NCBI GenBank assembly: GCA_950097015.1
Contig: CATNEN010000003.1
Location: 8,785,501 to 8,849,500 of the forward strand
Direction: 5' to 3'
Source of the DNA: Macrostomum hystrix
Taxonomy: Eukaryota > Platyhelminthes > Macrostomidae
DNA: 64,000 nucleotides
Below, piece after piece: positions 12,336-21,822 of this stretch; position 1 is the first letter of the stretch, and each line of letters opens with the position of its first letter. The translations under genes were made by a program, and so were the position numbers. The notes beneath the pieces were generated by a model. That model was not told the DNA's origin and made no database searches. It was given only the letters and a program-made list of their open reading frames with translations.

Positions 12336-15300
12336 TTAGTTCCGAATATTTCTATTAGAGTGATTGTTTGAGTCGTTATTCGGAGTGGAAGTGCCTCCAG
12401 ATTGACTGCCTCCAGGTATAAGTGGTTGTCTATCTTGCTCGCCCGCTTCACGGTTTCCTGTAATAATGGGATTAACAGTAATAAAGAGATAGAAAGTATA
12501 ACAAAATAACACACACACACAAAAGCGTGTGGCCTTGCTGAGGAATCGAGCTCAGGGACCTTGGTGCGAGAGGCAGACGCGTTAGCCACTCACCCCGCCT
12601 CCTTAATAAAGATCTAATATACATCCCGGTAATTATGGGGATTAACGAAAATATTTTGATTACCTTGGAGGTCTGGATCAACGACAGCGGCTGGATCAAC
12701 GACAGCGGCTGGATCAACGACAGCGGCTGGATCAACGACAGCGGCTGGATCAACGACAGCGACTGGATCAACGATAGGTTCTGGATCAACGACAGGGTTT
12801 GGATCAAGGACAGGGCCACCAGGCTGCTGGCGATTGACTCGCTTAATTATCACCAAAACAATTATAACAAGTGCTAGGATGACAAGCAGCAGTATGGACG
12901 CTGCGAAGTTCGACACGGTGTTGACAAGTGTCAGCGAAGGCATGGCGCTGAAATCTGTTGACGCCTCAGTCTGCAGATGCTGGGTTAGAGTCTGCCAGAC
13001 CGGATAGAAATTGTCAGCGCCACCAACAGGAGCTGAGCACGCAAAATAGTGCTCAGCTTCCGGCCTTTCCAACTGTATGAAGGCGAACTCGGTTGGACGC
13101 ATGAGACCGAAGCGCTCTTCTGTGTCACAGGCGGGCATCGATGATCCAGGAAAGCTTGATCGACATGTCACTATGTCCCTGTCAGTACTGCGGGTTATAC
13201 AGAGTCTGTCTAAACTGGTCTTCTTTACCCCCTTGAATTCTCATTACCTCACCGCGATTTCTCATTATCTCACATTGATTTCTTCTTAACTCACAGTGAT
13301 TTCTCATAATCTCACATTGATCTCTCATTATCTCACCGCGATTTCTCATTATCTCACATTGATTTCTTCTTAACTCACATTGATTTCTTATAATCTCACA
13401 TTGATTTCTTATAATCTCACATTGATCTCTTATTATCTCAAATTGGTCTCTCATTACCTCACCTTTAAGTCTTACGTTACTGAAGTATCTAGCTGGCCTC
13501 TAATTTTCTAATCTCGAACTCTCACAATATCGCCTTGATCCCTCATTATCTCACCTTGATCTAATATTGATCCAGTTCCATTTGTCTTTACCTTACTAGC
13601 TTTCAATTTTTTTCATCTCACAAACTATTGGCTAGATGTGAGATCTCACCTATCCACCTGTTCGGGAGTGCCGTCGAGCCAGTACAGACTGGATGAGGGA
13701 ACCTTGGAGTTGTTGCTAACCAGGCCGATCCACACGGGCTCGGGATATCGCAGGCGCAGCTTCTGAATCAGTAGAGACACCGTCTTAGTGCTCTCCAAGA
13801 GCAAATTGACCGAATTTTGAAACTGATGAAAAAAGAGTGTGAATTCTGGAAGATTAGGCATTTTCACGGCAGCTTGGGGAGACAATGGGCATGGGAACTT
13901 AAGGGAGAATGGGAATCTCTAAGGGAACTTAAGGGATAATGGGGATCTCTAAGGCAACTTGAGGGAGAATGGGATCTCTAAGGGAACTTGAGGGATAATG
14001 GGGATCTCTAGGGGAACTTAAGGGATAATGGGGATCTCTAGGGGAACTTGAGGGATAATGGGGATCTCTAAGGGAACTTGATGGAGAATGGGGATCTCTA
14101 AGGGAACTTGAGGGAGAATGGGATCTCTAAGGGAACTTGAGGGATAATGGGGATCTCTAGGGGAACTTGAGGGATAATGGGGATCTCTAGGGGAACTTAA
14201 GGGATAATGGGGATCTCTAGGGGAACTTGAGGGATAATGGGGATCTCTAAGGGAACTTGATGGAGAATGGGGATCTCTAGGGGAACTTGAGGGATAATGG
14301 GGATCTCTAAGGGAACTTGAGGGAGAATGGGATCTCTAAGGGAACTTGATGGAGAATGGGGATCTCTAGGGGAACTTGAGGGATAATGGGGATCTCTAAG
14401 GGAACTTGAGGGAGAATGGGATCTCTAAGGGAACTTGAGGGATAATGGGGATCTCTAGGGGAACTTAAGGGATAATGGGGATCTCTAGGGGAACTTGAGG
14501 GATAATGGGAATCTCTAAGGGAACTTCAGGGAGAATGGGGATCTCTAAGGGAACTTGAGGGATAATGGGGATCTCTAGGGGAACTTAAGGGATAATGGGG
14601 ATCTCTAGGGGAACTTGAGGGATAATGGGAATCTCTAAGGGAACTTCAGGGAGAATGGGGATCTCTAAGGGAACTTAAGGGATAATGGGGATCTCTAGGG
14701 GAACTTGAGGGATAATGGGGATCTCTAAGGGAACTTGATGGAGAATGGGGATCTCTAGGGGAACTTGAGGGATAATGGGGATCTCTAAGGGAACTTGAGG
14801 GAGAATGGGATCTCTAAGGGAACTTGAGGGATAATGGGGATCTCTAGGGGAACTTAAGGGATAATGGGGATCTCTAGGGGAACTTGAGGGATAATGGGAA
14901 TCTCTAAGGGAACTTCAGGGAGAATGGGGATCTCTAAGGGAACTTGAGGGATAATGGGGATCTCTAGGGGAACTTAAGGGATAATGGGGATCTCTAGGGG
15001 AACTTGAGGGATAATGGGGATCTCTAAGGGAACTTGATGGAGAATTGGGATCTCTAGGGGAACTTAAGGGATAATGGGGATCTCTAGGGGAACTTGAGGG
15101 ATAATGGGGATCTCTAAGGGAACTTGATGGAGAATGGGGATCTCTAGGGGAACTTGAGGGATAATGGGGATCTCTAAGGGAACTTGAGGGAGAATGGGAT
15201 CTCTAAGGGAACTTGAGGGATAATGGGGATCTCTAGGGGAACTTAAGGGATAATGGGGATCTCTAGGGGAACTTGAGGGATAATGGGAATCTCTAAGGGA

Positions 15301-16158
15301 ACTTCAGGGAGAATGGGGATCTCTAAGGGAACTTGAGGGATAATGGAGCTCAAAGGAAACTGGGGGCTTAAAGAAGAAAGTGGATTTTTGGGAGAAGGAT
15401 TACTTTAGCGAGATGATGCAGTCGGGAGAATTAAGTCTTCAGGGAGAATGGGATAATGGACATCATAGTGAGAATGGGCAGTTCATATCGAGGAAAATGA
15501 GTTCAGAGATTAAAAAGTGTCCTGCCTTGGGAATGATGAGCAGATTGGATCTCATTCTATTACAGATTGTCTGTGCCATAAAATAGTCGGCCTTCATATT
15601 CTTGGCGTGGCCAAGAAACGACAAAAACTTGGCGGAAGTCTGGCTGAAGCAGTGATTATTTAGTCCTCTTAAATTGCCTTGACTCCAACCAGGCGGGCAT
15701 GTACTTTTATGAAATCGATGCACTTTAATCCGATAGCCATCTTTGCCTGGCAGCCCAGTTGAATAGACAGTGGTTGAGAACCTCAGGGTGACTGAGCTGC
15801 TTCTAGTAATCATTATTCGCCTGCTCCAGTGAAGATTGACTTCGTGCAGAAGCTGCATTTTTGTATCAGCCTCCAACAGCAGCAAATAGTTGTGATCTTC
15901 GGCAATGTCCGCTTCCAGCACTGAGATAAGTAAGCGTTAGTCGGAGCCTCCGCTGACAACAAAATTGCAAGTCATTCCCCCTGACAAGGTCTCATTTTGC
16001 CTGTGCCTGGTGATGATTTCAATGGAATCGTCTGTGGGCCATTTGTCGATTGTCAGAGGTTTTTTTGTGTTAGGGCAGTAGTTTTGGTTACTCCCAACTG
16101 TGCAGCTTGCACTACTGATTATTAGTATAACAAGCAGTAGTATGCTTTGCGCTTGCAT
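12336..16158 (-). CDS. CUB and C-type lectin domain single-pass membrane protein, with in-frame stop
   Basis: Exons on minus: 16158-15526, 13822-13650, 13178-12664 and 12457-12336; all phases agree (1443 nt, 481 codons). The order is a signal peptide (MQAQSILLLVILIISSASC), a CUB-like domain ending VTLRFSTT..GKDGYRIKVHRF, a C-type lectin-like domain (CPPGW, CFSQ, ANLL-type block NLLIIP, WIGL, WLDG, CDTEERFG, HYFACSAP), a transmembrane helix (ASILLLVILALVIIVLVII) and a cytoplasmic tail with a repeated VVDPAA hexapeptide. Codon 74 is TAA (15939-15937), in the middle of the CUB domain where a Tyr would fit; no frame-keeping splice removes it. Intron 1 appears to be GC-AG (AAG|GCAGGA) and holds a 1.45-kb minisatellite. 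The classic calcium/sugar motifs (EPN, QPD) are not visible. Likely an immune or adhesion receptor by architecture; ligand unknown. Pseudogene, polymorphism or sequence error all remain possible. Confidence 0.8.
12525..12606 (-). repeat. tRNA-like head of SINE-A in lectin gene intron 3
   Basis: The minus strand carries GTGAGTGGCTAACGCG, CTCTCGCACCAAGGTCC and GAGCTCGATTCC, matching the heads at 25585 and 62530. A CA dinucleotide run (12510-12520) adjoins it. The intron is still bounded by a good donor and acceptor. Confidence 0.7.
12675..12795 (-). repeat. 18-bp coding minisatellite (VVDPAA repeat)
   Basis: Copies of an 18-bp unit (plus strand GGCTGGATCAACGACAGC) inside the last large exon of the lectin gene encode VVDPAA or close variants. 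It keeps frame, so length variants would add or remove six residues of the cytoplasmic tail. Confidence 0.9.
13230..13570. repeat. 20-bp minisatellite in lectin gene intron 2
   Basis: About 16 copies of TTCTCATTATCTCACATTGA with frequent changes (CACCGCGA, TTCTTAACTCAC). It fills most of the 471-bp intron between 13650 and 13178. Confidence 0.9.
13895..15350. repeat. 30-bp minisatellite with ordered variants, lectin gene intron 1
   Basis: About 48 copies of a 30-bp unit with core GAGGGATAATGGGGATCTCT. At least four variants (GAGGGATAATGGGG, GATGGAGAATGGGG, GAGGGAGAATGGG, CAGGGAGAATGGGG) recur in the same order in several blocks, which shows multi-unit duplications. Confidence 0.95.
15937..15939 (-). 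other. In-frame TAA inside CUB domain
   Basis: The reading frame runs GGA GGC TCC GAC TAA CGC TTA CTT ATC TCA GTG. The residues on both sides fit one continuous CUB strand (NFVVSGGSD, then RLLISVLEADI). The only short intron one could draw here (GTCAGC to TCTCAG, 37 nt) would break the frame. Confidence 0.85.
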
Positions 16159-16309
16159 CGTTTATTTAAAAGATTAGGGAAAGTTAAAAAAAGAAGGGTG
16201 ACGGAAGTTCTAGAAAACAAGTAAAAAAGCCACGCGAACTGGCTAGAATTCTATGCTTTGTGCGCAGTTTCAATACAACATCTTCGTCTACCACAAAGTG
16301 CCTAATGGT

Positions 16310-16536
16310 CACCTAAGAGTTTGTTTCGAGAAATCATTCCCAGCGGCAGTCCATGTAGCGCATTGGTGGGTGCCTGGCTCGCATGGATCGGCGGGGGGCA
16401 GCTGTTTCGGCCTGAGGCTCTGCCGCCAGTACCGCAGTGTCAGCCCGGTAATCAGCCTGTGCGATATGCTGCCAGCAGGAAGTCCGTCTGCTGGCTGGAT
16501 CGCACCATCGGATCGACCTTTGGCTTACTAAGCTAA
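16310..16536 (+). pseudogene. Possible SLC5-type sodium cotransporter fragment
   Basis: One frame (from 16306 to the TAA at 16534) reads SALVGAWLAWIGGGQLF, PEALPPVPQC and a WLDRTIGSTFG-like end. This resembles the GALVG...W.GIG....PP...C stretch of SLC5A monocarboxylate/vitamin cotransporters. No neighbouring exon of such a gene is visible, and the stop comes where a further membrane helix should begin. It could be an isolated decayed exon or a chance open frame; the similarity is recalled, not computed. Confidence 0.3.
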
Positions 16537-16539
16537 AAA

Positions 16540-17030
16540 TATGAACGAGTATATTGGTATATTCTTAACAACAACTCATGCTTATTTTGCCAATGTCTAA
16601 AAATACAGATCGTTATAATCTTTTGTGAAATAGGCTTTAGCCATAGACTATAAATTGTTTACAGCATCTATGGTCGAAACCGCGAAAAAAGTAAAAAATT
16701 ACAGCGAACTCAAACTGACAAGATTGGTTTTCTAGAGTAAGGTAATATAAAAATGTGATACAGGTGTATTTTATCAATGCGAACATTTTTTACTACTTGT
16801 CATTGTTAGTTAAAATCTTAGTTCAGTTTTGCTTAAAATCTTGCTTATTAAACCAAAAAATATTAATTTGATAGAGTTGCATTGCTCAGCCTGAGCGTTA
16901 TAAATAAACGTTTTCGACAAAAATTTCGCACAAAATTCAACACGCGTCGATATCAGCAATCTCGACAAAAGCTTACTTGCTCCGCCACAAGCATGCAAAA
17001 GTACACAAGCACAACCAATCCTCGCTAGGC
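16540..17030. other. Intergenic, nothing identified
   Basis: AT-rich DNA between the putative transporter fragment and the 43-bp array; no supported feature. Confidence 0.5.
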
Positions 17031-17752
17031 CCTCTCTGCCGATGTACACAAGCACAACCAATCCTCGTTAGGCCCTCTCTGCTGATGTACACAAGCACAA
17101 CCAATCCTCGTTAGGCCCTCTCTGCTGATGTACACAAGCACAACCGATCCTCATTAGGCCCTCTCTGCTGATGTACACAAGCACAACCAATCCTCGTTAG
17201 GCCCTCTCTGCCGATGTACACAAGCACAACCAATCCTCGCTAGGCCCTCTCTGCCGATGTACACAAGCACAACCGATCCTCATTAGGCCCTCTCTGCTGA
17301 TGTACACAAGCACAACCAATCCTCGCTAGGCCCTCTCTGCCGATGTACACAAGCACAACCGATCCTCGTTAGGCCCTCTCTGCTGATGTACACAAGCACA
17401 ACCGATCCTCATTAGGCCCTCTCTGCTGATGTACACAAGCACAACCAATCCTCGTTAGGCCCTCTCTGCCGATGTACACAAGCACAACCAATCCTCGTTA
17501 GGCCCTCTCTCCCGATGTACACAAGCACAACCAATCCTCGTTAGGCCCTCTCTGCCGATGTACACAAGCACAACCAATCCTCACTAGGCCCTCTGCTGAT
17601 GTACACAAGCACAACCAATCCTCGCTAGGCCCTCTCTGCTGATGTACACAAGCACAACCAATCCTCACTAGGCCCTCTGCTGATGTACAAAAGCACAACC
17701 AATCCTCGCTAGGCCCTCTCTGCCGATGTACACAAGCACAAGAAAATCTGTT
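17030..17752. repeat. 43-bp minisatellite, intergenic
   Basis: About 17 copies of a 43-bp unit containing GATGTACACAAGCACAACCA and TCGTTAGGCCCTCTCTGC. Variant sites (CGTT/CGCT/CATT/CACT, GCTG/GCCG) shuffle between copies. It lies in the gap between the 3' end of the beta-catenin gene and the lectin gene promoter region. Confidence 0.95.
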
Positions 17753-18584
17753 AGACTTAAGCCAAAAGCAAAGAAATTAAAGAGCACACGAAGTCTAAAG
17801 TTGTGTTTCAAGTCAGCCGTTTAGTCATAAGTCACAATCAAAACAGTTGAACTAAAAAATAACTGTTTCAAAGACAAAGTGAAAGTTAGAATCTGCATTG
17901 CAATTGGCGTTATAGTTAAATGTTAAGCACACTCAAGCTAGATCTGTTAGAGCAGTTACTACTGATGTTTACGAGTAATTGAAGGCACAAATTTATTAGA
18001 TTTTCTTCGCAATTACATTGAACAACAAAAGAAATAAATAAACAGGTCCCGCCCGCTAAGAAGATGTTAAAATATAAATAGTGCAATACCTAAAATAACT
18101 ACCGAACAACCAGCAAGTTAAGCATGAAAGTATATTTTCAAAGATTAAACAATAAAATTAATATCAATGAACTCTTTTGCAAAGAACTACTTTTGTTGGA
18201 GTATTCAAAGTGTTTGAATGTTAAATCTATAATCTATTATATAATCACAGCAGGTGCAATACATGATTTACTGTGCACAATAACTATAATGATTTATGTC
18301 TCTACTAGTCTAATTCAGCGATCTGTACAACATGAGGCTTAGGACGGAGAAGTGGAAAATTCTGTGTTTAAATAAACCAGGTCAAACGAACAGCTAGCAA
18401 AGTGGGATAAAAAGATGTTAAAAACAAAGTAAGCAAAAATATTAAATAGGACACTGGAATGTAAAATATTTGTAGATCTAATGTATAAATATAGAAAATG
18501 TATAACGGAATGTATAATGATATTAGATTTTTGTTTTTTTATTTCTCTTAGTAGTGTATGGTGTACAAGACCAGTGTACATTGA
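17753..18584. other. AT-rich gap
   Basis: Low-complexity AT-rich DNA. Short open frames here have no protein character. Nothing else identified. Confidence 0.5.
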
Positions 18585-19275
18585 GGGCAAGCTCGGAAAG
18601 GGCAGTGTACATTAAAGCAGTGTACATTGAGGGTCAGGGCGGGAAGGGCAGCGTACATTGAGGGAGAGGGCGGGAAGGGCAGTGTACATTGAGGGAGAGG
18701 GCGGGAAGGGCAGTGTACATTGAGGGAGAGGGCGGGAAGGGCAGTATACATTGAGGCTAAGCGCGGAAAGGGCAGTGTACATTAAAGCAGTGTACATTGA
18801 GGGTCAGGGCGGGAAGGGCAGCGTACATTGAGGGAGAGGGCGGGAAGGGCAGTATACATTGAGGCTAAGCGCGGAAAGGGCAGTGTACATTAAAGCAGTG
18901 TACATTGAGGGTCAGGGCGGGAAGGGCAGCGTACATTGAGGGAGAGGGCGGGAAGGGCAGTGTACATTGAGGGAGAGGGCGGGAAGGGCAGTGTACATTG
19001 AGGGAGAGGGCGGGAAGGGCAGTATACATTGAGGCTAAGCGCGAAAAGGGCAGTGTACATTAAAGCAGTGTACATTGAGGGTCAGGGCGGGAGGGGCAGT
19101 GTACATTGAGGGTGAGGGCGGGAAGGGCAGTGTACGTTGAGGATCAGGGTAAGCGCGGAAAGGGCAGTGTACGTTCAGGATCAGGGTAAGCGCGGGAAGG
19201 GCAGTGTACGTTGAGGATCAGGGTAAGCGCGGGAAGGGCAGTGTACGTTGAGGATCAGGGTTAGCAAGGAAGGCT
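18585..19275. repeat. 31-bp minisatellite with higher-order blocks
   Basis: About 22 copies of a G-rich 31-bp unit (core GTACATTGAGGGAGAGGGCG). A composite block beginning AAGGGCAGTGTACATTAAAG recurs at about 18598, 18773, 18883 and 19047, so groups of units were copied together. The last five copies carry a different insert (GATCAGGGTAAGCGCG). Confidence 0.95.
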
Positions 19276-19588
19276 AGTGAATAAAATCACACAATAAACT
19301 TCCGTATCACAGAAAAAGTGCAACAATTATAGGGCAGTAATAAAACAAAACGAAAAAATCTACACTTAAAACAAAAAGCGAATATGAAGCACTAAAACAG
19401 CCAAATATACAAAAACAAAGTAATGTTACCAATTGCATACAGATTGGTAAGCACACAGCAAGCTTGAAAATGGAATGTTATGAAATAACAATACCCTTAA
19501 ACAAAAGTTCAGTTTTTAAGTGGAGAGATTATTTAACAATGACAGCGCCAGGCTAGACGAAAAAAACATTAAATTTACTTCCTGGAAC

Positions 19589-21790
19589 TCAAATCTTGGC
19601 CGTGTTGTACCAATGCTGCGGCGGTTGACCCGGCGGCTGCTGCTGCTGCTGCTGCTGTTGCTGTTCAAGCTGGTAGTTATGGTAACCAGGCAGCTGATAG
19701 GTTGCAGCTATCGTTACATAATCGACGGAGCTGCGATTAACTGGCAAGGTGGCGCCGCTTCGTTCCGGGTCTGACAGATGAGAGGAAACGATAATTAGGA
19801 TAAAATAAGTTTACACTACTGTAAAACATATTTAGCATACAAACGATGATTATATTTTATTTAAAAGTGGAAAAGCCTGGTCACTACTTTCATTTCAGCA
19901 TGCAAATCATTGCAGAGCGAGAGGAGAGGAAAGGAAAATAGAGGAGAGGAGAAGAGTGAAGAGGAGAGAAGGAAGAGGAAAGGAGAGGAGAAAGAGGAAA
20001 GGAGAGGAGGAAGAGGAAAGGAGAGGAGGAAGAGGAAAGGAGAGGAGGAAGAGGAAAGGAGAGGAGGAAGAGGAAAGGAGAGGGGGAAGAGGAAATGAGA
20101 GGAGAGGAGAGGAAAGGAGAGGAGAGGAAAGGAAAGGAGAGGAGGAAGAGGAAAGGAGAGGAGGAAGAGGAAAGGAGAGGGGGAAGAGGAAATGAGAGGA
20201 GAGGAGAGGAAAGGAGAGGAGAGGAAAGGAAAGGAGAGGAGGAAGAGGAAAGGAGAGGAGGAAGAGGAAAGGAGAGGGGGAAGAGGAAATGAGAGGAGAG
20301 GAGAGGAAAGGAGAGGAGAGGAAAGGAAAGGAGAGGAGGAAGAGGAAAGGAGAGGAGGAAGAGGAAAGGAGAGGGGGAAGAGGAAATGAGAGGAGAGGAG
20401 AGGAGAGGAGAGGAGAGGAGAGGAGAGTAAAGAAGAGGAAAGGAAAGAAGAGGAGAGGAGGAGAGTAAAGAAGAGGAAAGGAAAGAAGAGGAGAGGAAAG
20501 AAGAGGAAAGAAGAGGAAATGAGAGGAGAGGAGAGGAGAGGAGAGGAGAGGAAAGAAGAGGAGAGTAAAGAAGAGGAGAGTAAAGAAGAGGAGAGGAAAG
20601 GAGAGGAGAGGAAAGAAGAGGAGAGGAAAGGAGAGGAGAGGAAAGGAGAGGAGAGTAAAGAAGAGGAGAGGAAAGAAGAGGAGAGGAGAGAAGAGAAGAG
20701 AAGAGGAGAGGAAAGAAGAGGAGAGGAAAGAAGAGGAGAGGAAAGGAGAGGAGAGGAAAGAAGAGGAGAGTAAAGAAGAGGAAAGGAAAGAAGAGGAGAG
20801 GAAAGAGAGGATAGGAGAGAGAAGGGAAGAGGAGAAGCGGACACGGCCCAGATAATTTCGGGTGACAGGTTAGTGATTTACTCTAGAAAGTTAATAAAAA
20901 TAATATAGCCTGAAATTAGTTAGTTGAGCCCTGCTGTGAACTGACAAAATTATTTAATTGCATGCCTTGTATGAAAGGAAATTAAACATGCAATTTTTTA
21001 AGTGCAATAAATCGGGTTTGATGCTTGTCTTAAATTTCAAAAAAAGAATTCTTATTTGAAATAAAAAACGAATAACCTTTTTTTCTGCAGCTGTACACTA
21101 TGGAACTGCTAAACAATTGCGCCGGAGCCTAGAGAAATATAAATAACGATCCTTTGATAAGTTTCAGGTTTGCATTCATTTAGGTAGAATAAGAAATTCC
21201 TTCCTTCCCCGATTATAATCAAGAACAGAAATAAAATCTGACAGATTGTTGGATACAAATCTCATCCTTAAAGACATTATCGGATAGAAATCTCATCCTT
21301 AAAGACATTGTTAGATAGAAATCTCATCCTTACAGAAATTGTTGGATAGAAATCTCATCCTTAAAGACATTGTTAGATAGAAATCTCATCCTTACAGACA
21401 TTGTTAGATAGAAATCTCATCCTTACAGACATTATCGGATAGAAATCTCATCCTTAAAGACATTGTTGGATAGAAATCTCATCCTTACAGACATTGTTAG
21501 ATAGAAATCTCATCCTTACAGACATTATCGGATAGAAATCTCATCCTTAAAGACATTGTTAGATAGAAATCTCATCCTTACAGACATTGTTAGATAGAAA
21601 TCTCATCCTTACAGACATTATCGGATAGAAATCTCATCCTTAAAGACATTGTTGGATAGAAATCTCACCCCTAGATGAGATACTTGAATATCCTAAGGTT
21701 CTCAAAACTCAAATCTACTCAAATTACCGTATCTATAGGGCCTGGAAACATCAACGACATCAACGCCAGTTGAGCCGTTGCTAAAGTGAC

Positions 21791-21822
<32 letters not shown>

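Noticed and set aside
15922-15962. A 37-nt intron (GTCAGC to TCTCAG) that would remove the TAA in the lectin gene
   Set aside because: Its length is not a multiple of three and it would put the downstream CUB sequence out of frame.
19861-20844. 327-codon Ser/Leu/Pro frame on minus
   Set aside because: Translation of the polypurine tract's complement; no start context or domain.
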